The position numbers and the translations under genes are program-made. A stretch of DNA of 35,027 nucleotides from JAICUY01 sp038250515 (GTDB taxonomy: Bacteria > Chloroflexota > Limnocylindria > QHBO01), in the NCBI GenBank assembly GCA_038250515.1, contig JBBSCG010000019.1, positions 1 to 35,027 of the forward strand, read 5' to 3'. How positions within the stretch are numbered: the first letter of the stretch is position 1; every line of letters begins with the position of its first letter. A model generated the notes under the pieces. That model saw nothing but the letters and a program-made list of their open reading frames with translations, ran no database searches and was not told where the DNA came from. This document shows, in pieces, positions 1 through 8,695 of this stretch.

Positions 1-194
1 TGCTGGCGCCGGAGAGCGGCGAGCAGTTGCGCGACCAGGTCGGCGACTTCGTCGACACCCGGCGCGCGGCGTTCGACGACGCGGTCAATGAGGGTCGCAC
101 GGCGGCCGAGAAGGCGCGTGCGGACATGCTCGCGGAGTACGAAGCGGAGGCCGCAGCAGAGGGCGGCGCTGCCGCCGAGGGCGCCACCTCGTAA
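1..194 (+). CDS. C-terminal part of a YtxH-like protein (5' end outside window)
   Basis: An open frame runs from the window edge to TAA at 192-194. The visible 63 residues begin LAPESGEQLRDQVGDF and continue as a helical, charged stretch ending in an Ala/Glu-rich tail. The APxSGxxLR signature followed by an amphipathic helix is typical of YtxH-domain proteins (small general-stress or gas-vesicle-like proteins with an N-terminal membrane segment), but the glycine-rich membrane part would lie upstream and is not seen. Its molecular role is not established. It lies 73 bases upstream of the alaS start, and a hairpin separates them, so it may be a separate unit. The call rests only on the C-terminal motif. 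Confidence 0.55.
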   Translation, partial: LAPESGEQLRDQVGDFVDTRRAAFDDAVNEGRTAAEKARADMLAEYEAEAAAEGGAAAEGATS

Positions 195-228
195 CCGATC
201 GTCACACGACACCGATGAAGCAGACCGG

Positions 229-246
229 AGCCGGTGATCGCCGGCT
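229..246 (+). terminator. Candidate hairpin terminator before alaS
   Basis: AGCCGG at 229-234 pairs perfectly with CCGGCT at 241-246 around a 6-base loop, followed by TTTCGTC. This is a weak rho-independent shape with a very short T-run, placed after the YtxH-like stop. Outer arms CACGAC (205-210) and GTCGTG (250-255) are also complementary, so a larger fold in an alaS leader is an alternative. Confidence 0.35.
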
Positions 247-267
247 TTCGTCGTGAACAGGGCAGAC

Positions 268-2904
268 ATGCAGCCACGCAGCGCAGCCGAGATCCGCGAG
301 GGCTTCCAGCGTTTCTTTGAGGAGCGCGGGCATAGCCGCGTGCCCCCCGCGCCGCTGCTGGCCAGGGACGACCCCACGCTGCTCTTTGTGAACTCGGGCA
401 TGGCCCCCTTCAAGCGGGTGCTCACCGGCGAGGAGAAGCGCGACTACACGCGTGCGGTTGACGCCCAGCCGTGTCTGCGCGTCTCCGGCAAGCACAACGA
501 CTTCGAGGAGGTTGGCCGCACGCCGCGACACCAGACCCTGTTCGAGATGCTCGGCAACTGGAGCTTCGGCGACTACTTCAAGCGCGATGCCATCCACTGG
601 GCCTGGACCTACCTGACCGATGAGCTAGGCATTCCGCCCGACCGCCTGGCGGCCACGGTCTACACCGACGACCACGAGGCCCACGCCGTGTGGGCCGATG
701 AGATCGGCCTGCCGGCCGATCGCCTGGTCCGCTGGGGCAACATCGCCATCGGTGACGAGAAGAACTTCTGGGCGATGGGCGAGACCGGTCCGTCCGGTCC
801 GTGCAGCGAGATCCACTACGACCGCGGCGCGCAGTTCAGCGAGGGACAAGGCTGCATCCCGGATCACTCGGAGACCTGCCCACGCTGGCTCGAGGTCTGG
901 AACCTCGTGTTCATGGAGTTCGACCGCTCGGCTGATGGCTCGCTCACCGCGCTGCCCTTCAAGAGCGTCGACACCGGCATGGGCCTGGAGCGCATCAGCT
1001 CGGTGGTGCAGGGTGTCGACTCGAACTACCGGACCGATCTGTTCGTGCCGATCATCGCGCGCCTGGCGCAATTCATCGGGCATGACCCGGAGACGGTCGA
1101 GAGCGAGCGCTTCAGCTACCAGGTGGTCGCCGATCACAGCCGGGCGATGACCTTCCTGATCGCGCAGGGCGTCACGCCATCGAACGAGGGCGCCGGCTAC
1201 GTCCTGCGCCGGATCATGCGTCGCGCGGTGCGGCACGGACGGCTGATGGGCATCGAGCGGCCGTTTCTGGCCGAGACGTGTGGCGCGGTGATCGACATCA
1301 TGGGCAGCGCCTATCCGGCGCTGGCCGAGAAGCGCAAGCGTGTCCTGTCGGAGGTCGCCGCGGAGGAGGCCAAGTTCGCGCGGACGCTGGCCGCGGGATC
1401 GGAGCGACTGGTGGCCCTCGTCGAAGCGGCGGGCGACGCCGGCACGATTGCGGGGGAGGAGGCATTCCGCCTGCACGACACATTCGGCTTCCCGATCGAC
1501 CTGACGGTCGAGATGGCGGCCGAGCACGGCGCCACGGTGGACCGAGCGGGCTTCGACATAGCCATGCAGCGGCAGCGCGAGCGGTCGCGCGGGGCACGCG
1601 GCGGCCGGTTCACCGCGGCAGCCGGCCTCGAGGAGCTGGCGAGCGAGTTCGTCGGCTATCCGAACGAGACTCGCAGCGACGGCCTGCGCGTGCTCGGCGT
1701 GGCTGAGGCGGATGGTCGCACCCAGGTCGTGCTGGATCGGACGCCGTTCTACGCGGAAGGCGGCGGGCAGGTCGGCGATCGCGGCGAGCTGGTCGGCGAG
1801 CGGGGACGGCTGCTGGTCGAGGACACGCAGCGCGCCGGCGATGCGATCGTGCATATCGGGCGCCTCGAAGGCGCGCTGGCGGCCACTGATCTCGTCAACG
1901 CGGCCGTCGACGAGGAGCGGCGCTGGGGAGCGGCACGCAATCACACCGGCACGCATCTCCTGCATCGGGCGCTGCGCGACGTGCTCGGCGAGCAGGCCAA
2001 GCAGGCGGGCAGTTGGGTCGGTCCCGACGCGCTGCGCTTTGACTTTCCGGCACAGGCGGCAACGCCGCGCGAGGCACTGCGCGCGGTTGAGCGCCAGGTC
2101 AACGAGCAGATCCGACGCGACGCGCCGGTGATGCCCGCGGTGATGCCGCTCGAGGAGGCTCAGGCGCTCGGCGCCGACATGTTCTTCGGCGAGAAGTACG
2201 CGCCGGCGGCGGTGCGCGTGGTGCGCGTCGATGGCTACAGCAAAGAGCTGTGCGGCGGGACGCACGTTCAGGCGACCGGCCAGATCGGGTCGCTGCGGAT
2301 CACCTCGGAGTCGAGCATCGGCGCGGGCCTGCGACGGATCGAGGCAGTGACCGGCTCGACCGCAGAGGACCTCGTCGAGCGCCGGCTGGAGGCGTTGCAT
2401 CAAGCGGCGCAGTTGCTCGGCGACAAGGGGGAGAACGTCGCGCCGCGCATCGAGGTGCTGCTGGCGCGCGTGCGCGACGCGGAGAAGGCGGCTCGCGAGC
2501 CCCGGGCGACGGCGGCAAGCCGGCTGGACGCGAAGGCGGCCCTCGAGGGCGCCGCGGAGGCAGGCGAGGCCCGCGTCGTCGTGCAATCCTTTCCGCAAGC
2601 CGATGCGAACGCCTTGCGCGCCCTTGCCGACGATTTGCGTGGCTCGACCGGGCGCTTCGTGGCCATCGCGTCGGGAAACGGCAATGGACCGGCGCTGATG
2701 GTCGCCGCCAGCCGCGACCTCGTCGCCGAGGGCTTTGACGCGGTGCCCATCATTCGAGCCGTGGCACCCATGATCGGCGGCGGCGGCGGCGGTCGCGCGG
2801 ACCTGGCGCAGGCCGGCGGTAAAGTCCCCGCCCGGCTCGACGAGGCGCTGCGCGAGGCTGCTCGCCTTGCGCTCGAGGCGCTTCAGCGGCTAGAGACCGG
2901 TTGA
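268..2904 (+). CDS. alaS: Alanine--tRNA ligase
   Basis: Charges tRNA-Ala with alanine and edits mischarged Ser and Gly in the cytoplasm. At 878 residues it is the normal full length. Visible parts in order: class II aminoacylation core (RFFEERGHSRVPPAPLL, then LFVNSGMAPFK and the GRTPRHQTLFEMLGNWSFG block), tRNA-binding helices, and the editing domain with HxxxH (HTGTHLLH, from about residue 559) plus CGGTH (about 662-666), the four zinc ligands. A C-terminal DHHA1-type domain carries the GGGGGGRADLAQAGG glycine loop. ATG at 268 is chosen because the core family N-terminus begins there. An in-frame GTG at 253 would add five residues and has no better ribosome site. The stop overlaps the next start (TGATG). 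Confidence 0.97.
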   Translation: MQPRSAAEIREGFQRFFEERGHSRVPPAPLLARDDPTLLFVNSGMAPFKRVLTGEEKRDYTRAVDAQPCLRVSGKHNDFEEVGRTPRHQTLFEMLGNWSFGDYFKRDAIHWAWTYLTDELGIPPDRLAATVYTDDHEAHAVWADEIGLPADRLVRWGNIAIGDEKNFWAMGETGPSGPCSEIHYDRGAQFSEGQGCIPDHSETCPRWLEVWNLVFMEFDRSADGSLTALPFKSVDTGMGLERISSVVQGVDSNYRTDLFVPIIARLAQFIGHDPETVESERFSYQVVADHSRAMTFLIAQGVTPSNEGAGYVLRRIMRRAVRHGRLMGIERPFLAETCGAVIDIMGSAYPALAEKRKRVLSEVAAEEAKFARTLAAGSERLVALVEAAGDAGTIAGEEAFRLHDTFGFPIDLTVEMAAEHGATVDRAGFDIAMQRQRERSRGARGGRFTAAAGLEELASEFVGYPNETRSDGLRVLGVAEADGRTQVVLDRTPFYAEGGGQVGDRGELVGERGRLLVEDTQRAGDAIVHIGRLEGALAATDLVNAAVDEERRWGAARNHTGTHLLHRALRDVLGEQAKQAGSWVGPDALRFDFPAQAATPREALRAVERQVNEQIRRDAPVMPAVMPLEEAQALGADMFFGEKYAPAAVRVVRVDGYSKELCGGTHVQATGQIGSLRITSESSIGAGLRRIEAVTGSTAEDLVERRLEALHQAAQLLGDKGENVAPRIEVLLARVRDAEKAAREPRATAASRLDAKAALEGAAEAGEARVVVQSFPQADANALRALADDLRGSTGRFVAIASGNGNGPALMVAASRDLVAEGFDAVPIIRAVAPMIGGGGGGRADLAQAGGKVPARLDEALREAARLALEALQRLETG

Positions 2905-4205
2905 TGGCGCAGCTCCTCGGACGGGTCGCCGGGCGGCTCGGCGCGATGCGGCGGTCGCGCGGTGGGGAGCGCCAGGCGCCGGCGATCATCGCGCTGGATG
3001 TCGGCACCGAGTTCGCCAAGGCACTCGTCGTCGGGGTGGAGACGGGATCCCAGGGCGGGGTGATCGGCGTGGTCAAGGGCGCCGGTCGTCAGCGCCAGGG
3101 TCTGACGCACATGCAAAGTGGCACCGTCAGCGATATCGACGCGGTCGTCGCCAACTGCGCCGCCGCGCTCGGCGAGGCGGAGGCAACTGCCGGAATGCGG
3201 CCGGTTGCCACCGTGATCGGCATTGCCGGAGAACTGGTCAAGGGCACGACCTCGACCGTGACCCACCAACGCCACGATCCGCGCGCGCCGCTCACCGAGG
3301 AGGAGCTGCAGCGCATCGTGCAGCGCGTGCAGGACCAGGCGCTGCACGACGCGGAGCGCCGCATCGGCTGGGAGAGCGGGCTCGAGCGTCTCGACGTGCG
3401 GCTGGTGCATGCCGCCATCGTCGAGATCAAGATCGACGGCTATGCGGTCAGCAATCCCATCGGCTTCACCGGGTCGCACCTCGAACTTGCGATTTTCAAT
3501 GCCTTCGCGCCGATGGTCCATCTCGGCGCACTGCAGTCGGTCGCGAGCGCGCTGCGGCTCGACCTGATGGGCGTCATCGCGGAGCCGTACGCGGTCGCCA
3601 CCTGCCTGGATCCGGGTGAGCTTGGCGATGCCGGTGCCGTGTTCATCGACGTCGGCGGCGGCACGACCGACGTGGCACTGGTGCGCCACGGCGGCATTGC
3701 CGGCACGAAGATGCTCAGCCTGGGCGGACGCGCTTTCACCAAGGGAGTCGCGGAGCGCTTCAACCTGCCGTTCGATCGAGCCGAGTCACTGAAGGTCGCG
3801 CGCGGTGAGCTCCTCGAAGCGATCTCGCGCGCCGAGCTCGATGCGACGCTCGCCGAGGACGCCGCGGTCTGGCTGCGCGGCCTCGGTCTCATGATCGGCG
3901 ATCTGGCCGACGGCGAGCTGCTTCCCGGCCGCGTCTACCTGTGCGGCGGCGGCGCTGAGCTGCCGCAGATCGGCGACGCACTGGCGGGCAACGACTGGTG
4001 GCGCGGGCTGCCCTTCGCGCGTCGCCCGGAGGTGAGGGCGCTGACACCCCAGGATGTTGCCGGGCTGCGAGACGAAACGGAGCGGCTCACCACGCGGCAG
4101 GACGTCACGCCGCTGGCGCTCGCTCACCAGGCGCTGATCATCGACGCGCAGTCGTCGGCGGTCGAGCGCGCCATGCGCCGCGCGGTGCGAGCCATGGACC
4201 TCTAA
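2904..4205 (+). CDS. FtsA/PilM-like actin-fold ATPase
   Basis: A 433-residue cytoplasmic protein with the sugar kinase/Hsp70/actin nucleotide fold. Phosphate-1 loop is IALDVGTEFAK (about residues 29-39), phosphate-2 is FIDVGGGTTDVAL (about 247-258), and the adenosine-site glycines are YLCGGGAELP near the C-terminus. The segment between, with IDGYAVSNPIGFTGSHLEL, matches the SHS2/1C insertion of FtsA and PilM rather than Hsp70. FtsA tethers FtsZ to the membrane, and PilM anchors the type IV pilus PilN/PilO assembly. The next gene encodes a single-pass membrane protein with a cytosolic N-terminus, which suits a PilM-PilN-like partnership. Starts by TGATG overlap with alaS (a TTG directly before it is less likely). 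No ftsZ or pilus gene lies in the window, so the exact job is open. Confidence 0.75.
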   Translation: MAQLLGRVAGRLGAMRRSRGGERQAPAIIALDVGTEFAKALVVGVETGSQGGVIGVVKGAGRQRQGLTHMQSGTVSDIDAVVANCAAALGEAEATAGMRPVATVIGIAGELVKGTTSTVTHQRHDPRAPLTEEELQRIVQRVQDQALHDAERRIGWESGLERLDVRLVHAAIVEIKIDGYAVSNPIGFTGSHLELAIFNAFAPMVHLGALQSVASALRLDLMGVIAEPYAVATCLDPGELGDAGAVFIDVGGGTTDVALVRHGGIAGTKMLSLGGRAFTKGVAERFNLPFDRAESLKVARGELLEAISRAELDATLAEDAAVWLRGLGLMIGDLADGELLPGRVYLCGGGAELPQIGDALAGNDWWRGLPFARRPEVRALTPQDVAGLRDETERLTTRQDVTPLALAHQALIIDAQSSAVERAMRRAVRAMDL

Positions 4206-4209
4206 CGCG

Positions 4210-5805
4210 ATGGCGCCCGAGCCGCAGATCCTCTACCTCGAGCCTGATGACGAGATCACCTCGGTCGTGCGACGACTGCGCGAGACCGATGCCTCCCGGC
4301 TGGTGCTGGTCGCTCCAGGCCGCACCCGGGCGACCTCGTCGGCGATCGCGCTGCGGCTGCTGGCGAGCGTCGCTGCCGAGGAGTCGCGCGAGCTGGCGCT
4401 CGTCGCCGATCCGCTGGCTCGCGCCCTGGCCGGCGAGGCGGAAATACCGGTCTTCGCCTCGGTCGCCGAAGCGACCGCTGGGGAGGCTCACGCCGTTGAG
4501 GCGACGCCCGCTCATCGCGCCGCGATCCACGTGGTGCGTCCCGCGGAGGCGGCCCAATCGACTGATTCGCGCGCCCGCGATGAGACGCGACCCGTCGTGC
4601 TTCCCCGGCCGCAACCGGCGCAACGTCGCAACGTCGCGTCGTCGCGTCGGCGATCGCGGGCGCCGTGGATCGGTCTTGCCGTCATGTTCGGGGCGTTGCT
4701 GCTGGCCGGCGGCGTGGCGGCCGTGGTGCTCCCTGGCGCGACGATCCGCATCACCCCGGAGACGAAGTCGGTGGGGCCGGTGACGTTAGAGGTGCGGCCG
4801 ACGCACCAGGAACGCGTCAGCGGCCAGATCCCGCTGACGATGAGCGGCAAGGCAACGGGTGATCACGTCGAGCGGACCGAGGCGAACGGAACCGTCGTGT
4901 TCCAGAGCGGCAACCCCGGACGATGCCGAGTGCCGCAGGGCACGCGCGTGGCCGCCGGCAACGTCGTGTTCGAGACGGCGGAAACGGTGGTCGTGCCGGA
5001 GGGCAAGCTCACGGGCCGCGGCATTGCGCCGGGGGCGAAGAGCGTTGGGATCGCGGCGTTCGAGCCCGGTCCTTCGGGCAATGTGGCGGCTGGGGCGATC
5101 GACACCATCCAGAACGCGAACCTGACCTTCTGCCTGCGCGGCTTCCTGGACCCCACGCAGCCCATCGTCAACAATCCACAGGCCACCGCCGGCGGTGCGG
5201 AGAACCACTCGTCGGAGATCAAGCAGGCGGATGTCGACGCGCTGGTGAAGCAGCTCACCGCTGCCCTGACGCAGCAGCTCGCCACCGCGCTCGCCACGCA
5301 TGACGACGTCGTGATGATCGTCCCGACCGAACCCGAGAAGCCGACCGTCGCGACTCCCGACGGGCTGGTCGGCAAGCGCGGTGAGGAAACGTTCGAGCTG
5401 ACCGGCACCATCGCCTACGACCGTCCGGCCGTGCGTCGCGCCGATGTTGACGTCGCGGCCCGCCAACAACTCCTCGAAGACACGAGCGTTCTGCCGCCCG
5501 AAACCACCATCGAGCCGGCGACCATCCGGACCACCATCGAGAAGGCCCGACTCGACGGTGGCGCGGTCGCCGTCACGGTGAGCGTGACCGCTGAAGCGCT
5601 CTCCGTGCTCGACATCAACGAGATCCGCGCTCGGGTCGGCGGGATGACGCGCGAACAGGCGCGTGCGGCGCTCGAGCAGATCGGGCCGGTCGGGGTTGAG
5701 CTGTGGCCCGGGTGGGTGGACCGCATCCCGCAGATGGACTGGCGCGTGCGTGTCGAGGTGACCCGCGCGCCCACTCACTCGGCGGCGCCATCGGGGTCGC
5801 CGTGA
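4210..5805 (+). CDS. Bitopic membrane protein with baseplate J-like extracytoplasmic domain
   Basis: A 531-residue protein. Residues 1-90 form a cytosolic alpha/beta domain beginning ILYLEPDDEITSVVRRL; this 'DDEITSV' domain is one I recall from Chloroflexota and Patescibacteria proteins annotated as baseplate J/gp47. A basic, proline-rich linker (about 130-150) precedes one membrane helix (about 152-174). The outer part is beta-rich, with the baseplate J-like segment VPQGTRVAAGNVVFET through GPSGNVAAGAID (about 241-297) and just two cysteines (239 and 308) that could form a disulfide. The C-terminus resembles a further repeat domain. It lies four bases after the actin-fold ATPase and overlaps ruvX by one base. 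Despite the family name nothing else here is phage-like. Function unknown; an envelope or division scaffold is an inference. Confidence 0.6.
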   Translation: MAPEPQILYLEPDDEITSVVRRLRETDASRLVLVAPGRTRATSSAIALRLLASVAAEESRELALVADPLARALAGEAEIPVFASVAEATAGEAHAVEATPAHRAAIHVVRPAEAAQSTDSRARDETRPVVLPRPQPAQRRNVASSRRRSRAPWIGLAVMFGALLLAGGVAAVVLPGATIRITPETKSVGPVTLEVRPTHQERVSGQIPLTMSGKATGDHVERTEANGTVVFQSGNPGRCRVPQGTRVAAGNVVFETAETVVVPEGKLTGRGIAPGAKSVGIAAFEPGPSGNVAAGAIDTIQNANLTFCLRGFLDPTQPIVNNPQATAGGAENHSSEIKQADVDALVKQLTAALTQQLATALATHDDVVMIVPTEPEKPTVATPDGLVGKRGEETFELTGTIAYDRPAVRRADVDVAARQQLLEDTSVLPPETTIEPATIRTTIEKARLDGGAVAVTVSVTAEALSVLDINEIRARVGGMTREQARAALEQIGPVGVELWPGWVDRIPQMDWRVRVEVTRAPTHSAAPSGSP

Positions 5806-6221
5806 TGCGGATTCTCGGCATCGACCATGGCAGCAAGCGGGTCGGCATCGCGATTGCCGATACGGAGACCGGCATGGCGTTCGCGCGGCGTGCGCTACGA
5901 CGGCACGGTGGTGAAGCGGACATCACAGCACTCGCTGAGCTGGCGAGCGACGAAGGCGCGCAGCGGATCGTGGTCGGGCTGCCACTGAACATGGACGGCA
6001 GCGAAGGACGTCAGGCGACCGAGGCGCGCACCTTCGGCGAGCGCCTCGCCGGCATCGGTCTGGAAGTCGTCTACGTCGACGAGCGGCTGAGCTCGTGGGA
6101 GGCGGGGGAGCGCCTGCTGGAGAGCGGGCGCCGGCCGACGCGGGCGAGCGGCGAGCTGGATTCGGCAGCCGCACGCATCATCCTGCAACAATATCTGGAC
6201 ATGACCAAGGAGAGCGAATGA
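5805..6221 (+). CDS. ruvX: Putative pre-16S rRNA nuclease / Holliday junction resolvase-like RuvX
   Basis: A 138-residue YqgF/RuvX protein with an RNase H fold, implicated in 5' end maturation of 16S rRNA; the Holliday-junction role is historical. Visible motifs are MRILGIDHGSKRVGIAIAD at the N-terminus with the first catalytic Asp (residue 7), IVVGLPLNMDGSEG in the centre, VDERLSSWEA, and DSAAARIILQQYL near the end carrying the last acidic residue. The ATG at 5805 is chosen because the family begins MRxLGxDxG; it overlaps the previous stop in TGATG. The reading frame is open about 100 bases further upstream but that part overlaps the previous gene. A strong AAGGAG for the next gene lies within its last codons. 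Confidence 0.93.
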   Translation: MRILGIDHGSKRVGIAIADTETGMAFARRALRRHGGEADITALAELASDEGAQRIVVGLPLNMDGSEGRQATEARTFGERLAGIGLEVVYVDERLSSWEAGERLLESGRRPTRASGELDSAAARIILQQYLDMTKESE

Positions 6222-7540
6222 GCCGTCGTCCCCCGCAGTGGGATCTCGATGAGCGCCACAACGCCCGGATTCGAAAGCTTCGCGATCACCGAGAGGTGCC
6301 GCTGCGTCGACGTCGGCGGCTACAGCCGGTTGTGCTGCTCGTCTGGTTTGCGGCGGTCGCAGCCGTTGCAGCCATCGTCATCATCCTCGGCTTCCTGGCC
6401 TTCGCGCCGAAGCTGATGGCGTGGGTCGAGGAGAATCCTGGTTCCATCGAGCACGGCGTGGTGCGCGACTTCGTGCAGTGGTATAAGCCGGGAGAGCTGT
6501 CCGATGCGGCAAGGGGCGGCAGCGGCACGCGGGTCACGGTCACCGTCGAGCCGGGCGCCAGCGATGCGCAGATCGGTCATCTGCTCTACGAGAAGGGCGT
6601 CATCAGCTCGGAGCTCGCCTTCCAGTACGCGGTCATGCGGGCCGGACGTGCCGGCACGCTGCAGGCGGGCGTGTACGACCTGCTGCCGAGCCTCAAACCG
6701 AGCCAGATCGTCAGCGCGCTGCGCCAAGAGAAGGGCCAGGACATCTCGGTCAGGATCAAGGAGGGTTGGCGCCTGGAGGAGGTGGTCGGCTATCTCGCGA
6801 CCACCAGGCTGACGATGAACATCGACGACTTCGCCAAGCAGCTGAAGGATCCGCCCGCCGATCTCCTGGTGAAGTATGACTTCTTTAAGGACCTGCCGGT
6901 CGGCCGCACGCTGGAGGGCTACGTTCGGCCGGATACCTACCGCCTCGGGGCCAACTGGAGCGCGCGCAAGGTACTCGAGACGTTGCTCGACGCGTTCGAC
7001 AAGACGCTCACCCCGCAGATGCGTGCCGCGCTGGCGAAGGAAGGGCTTAGCGTGGATGACGCGGTGAAGATCGCCTCGATTGTCGAACGCGAGGCGGTGC
7101 TCGACAAGGAGCGGCCGCTCATCGCCGGCGTCTACATCAACCGGATCAAAAACCCCGAGAACGGCGAGACGAACGGCTTCCTAAACGCCGACCCAACGCT
7201 GCAGTACGGGCTAGCGACCGACAAGAATGCCACGGCGCCGGTTGGTGACTGGGCCGCCATCAAGTGGTGGCCTCCACTGCCCGATGCCGGTGGCAAGATC
7301 GACCTGCCCAAAGTGCTGGCGGGCTACCAGACCTACCTCAGCCCGGGCCTGCCGCCGTCGCCGATCGCCGCGCCCCGTGACTCGTCACTTGCCGCCGTCG
7401 CCGCACCGCAGGGCGACTCCCTGTACTTCGTGGCGGGGTGCCCGAGCGGGACGCGCGACGGCTCGCACTACTTCGCCAAGACAAACGCGGAGCAGTCGGC
7501 CAACATCGCCAAGGCCAATGAGGAGTGCGCCGGCCAGTGA
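6218..7540 (+). CDS. mltG: Endolytic murein transglycosylase MltG
   Basis: A membrane-anchored lytic transglycosylase that cleaves nascent peptidoglycan strands and so sets glycan length. It has 440 residues: a cytosolic Arg-rich head (1-36), one membrane helix (about 37-62), a LysM-like subdomain (TVEPGASDAQIGHLLYEKGVI) and the YceG catalytic domain. The catalytic Glu is in KIASIVERE (Glu290), followed by the family blocks AGVYINRI, LNADPTLQYG and LPPSPIAAP. The tail LYFVAGCPSGTRDGSHYFAKT is also typical. Start ATG at 6218 has AAGGAG at 6207-6212 with five bases spacing and overlaps the ruvX stop by four bases. The ruvX-mltG pairing is common in several phyla. Confidence 0.95.
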   Translation: MSRRPPQWDLDERHNARIRKLRDHREVPLRRRRRLQPVVLLVWFAAVAAVAAIVIILGFLAFAPKLMAWVEENPGSIEHGVVRDFVQWYKPGELSDAARGGSGTRVTVTVEPGASDAQIGHLLYEKGVISSELAFQYAVMRAGRAGTLQAGVYDLLPSLKPSQIVSALRQEKGQDISVRIKEGWRLEEVVGYLATTRLTMNIDDFAKQLKDPPADLLVKYDFFKDLPVGRTLEGYVRPDTYRLGANWSARKVLETLLDAFDKTLTPQMRAALAKEGLSVDDAVKIASIVEREAVLDKERPLIAGVYINRIKNPENGETNGFLNADPTLQYGLATDKNATAPVGDWAAIKWWPPLPDAGGKIDLPKVLAGYQTYLSPGLPPSPIAAPRDSSLAAVAAPQGDSLYFVAGCPSGTRDGSHYFAKTNAEQSANIAKANEECAGQ

Positions 7541-8643
7541 GCGCGGCCCTTGCGGCGGTGACGCGTCTCGACCGGGTTCGTGCGCTGCTCGACGCGCACG
7601 AGCTTGACGCCATGCTCATCAGCCGCAACGCCAACAAGCGCCACCTATCGGGTTTCGTCATCGCGCGCGACGATGAGGCCACCAGCGGGTACAGCGGCAC
7701 CCTGCTGATCACTCGCGACCGTCAGTTGTTGTTGGCCGACGGACGCTACACGGAGCAGGCCGGCATCGAGGCGCCCGAGTGGGAGGTGTCGCGCACGCGC
7801 GGACGACTCGCTGCTGAGCTTCCGGAGCTGTTGACAGCCAACCGGATCAACCGATGCGGCGCGGAGGCGACCGTCCTGAGCCACGCCGACTGGACCGCCC
7901 TGGAAGAAGCGTCCAAGGTCGATTTGGTTCCGCTCGACGCCGAGCTCAATGAGCTGCGGCTCGTCAAGGACGCGACCGAGCTGGAGGCCCTCGAACTCGC
8001 AGCAACGCTGACCGACGCCTGCTTCGCGTTTCTCGTGGGGTTCGTGCAGGCCGGCATGACCGAGCGGCGGATCGCCTGGGAGTTGGAGGGCTGGTTTCGC
8101 GCCAACTGCGCGGAAGAGATCGCTTTCGAGCCGTTGGTCCTGGTTGGGCCGCGCGCAGCCATGCCGCACGGCCGGCCTTCCGGCGAGGCGGTGACGCCCG
8201 GTCAGCCGCTGCTGATCGACTTCGGCTGCCAGGTCGATGGCTACCGCTCGGACATGACCCGCACCGTGTTCTGCGGCGAGCCCACGACCCGGCAGCTCGA
8301 GCTGTATGCCACGGTGCTCGCGGCGCAGCAGGCCGCGTATGATGCTGTGGGTCCCGGGGTGATCGGCACCGAGGTGGACGCCGCCGCCCGCTCGGTCATC
8401 GGGGCGGCGGGCTACGGCGAGGCGTTCAGTCACGGGTTGGGCCACGGCATCGGTCTGGAAACGCACGAGGCGCCGATGCTGCTCACCTACGAGCAACCGC
8501 TGCTGTCGGGCATGGTCTTCACCCTGGAGCCGGGCATCTATCTGCCGGGCGAGATCGGGATCAGGATCGAGGACGACGTGGCACTCACCGAGGCCGGGCC
8601 ACGGCGCCTGACCAACGCACCGCGCGAGCTCATCGTCATCTGA
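7537..8643 (+). CDS. pepP: Xaa-Pro aminopeptidase (M24B family)
   Basis: A cytosolic metallopeptidase that removes N-terminal residues preceding proline. It has 368 residues: a creatinase-like N-terminal domain (LISRNANKRHLSGF, LLADGRYTEQA) and a pita-bread catalytic domain. All five metal ligands can be read: Asp228 (LIDFG), Asp239 (YRSDMTR), His303 (GLGHGIGLETHE), Glu331 (TLEPGIYLPG) and Glu345 (RIEDDV). GTG at 7537 is preferred because it overlaps the mltG stop (GTGA) with AGGAG at 7521-7525, although the spacing is long at 11 bases. GTG at 7525 and 7558 are alternatives. Its place directly before efp is a frequent bacterial arrangement. The symbol is by family; substrate size preference cannot be seen. 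Confidence 0.92.
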   Translation: MSAALAAVTRLDRVRALLDAHELDAMLISRNANKRHLSGFVIARDDEATSGYSGTLLITRDRQLLLADGRYTEQAGIEAPEWEVSRTRGRLAAELPELLTANRINRCGAEATVLSHADWTALEEASKVDLVPLDAELNELRLVKDATELEALELAATLTDACFAFLVGFVQAGMTERRIAWELEGWFRANCAEEIAFEPLVLVGPRAAMPHGRPSGEAVTPGQPLLIDFGCQVDGYRSDMTRTVFCGEPTTRQLELYATVLAAQQAAYDAVGPGVIGTEVDAAARSVIGAAGYGEAFSHGLGHGIGLETHEAPMLLTYEQPLLSGMVFTLEPGIYLPGEIGIRIEDDVALTEAGPRRLTNAPRELIVI

Positions 8644-8695
8644 ATCTTCGCGGCCGCCCGAGCGGGTGGCACGCCATGGGAGGCATCGGTATCAC

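Noticed and set aside
625..2598. Very long open frame on the minus strand across alaS, and similar long antisense frames over der, moeA and the 18.7-20.4 kb region
   Set aside because: High GC removes stop codons from antisense frames; they lie opposite genes with clear motifs, and their translations are Arg/His-rich with no recognisable domain.
4210..5805. Phage baseplate protein / prophage remnant
   Set aside because: Single gene with a membrane helix inside a housekeeping operon; no other phage genes nearby.
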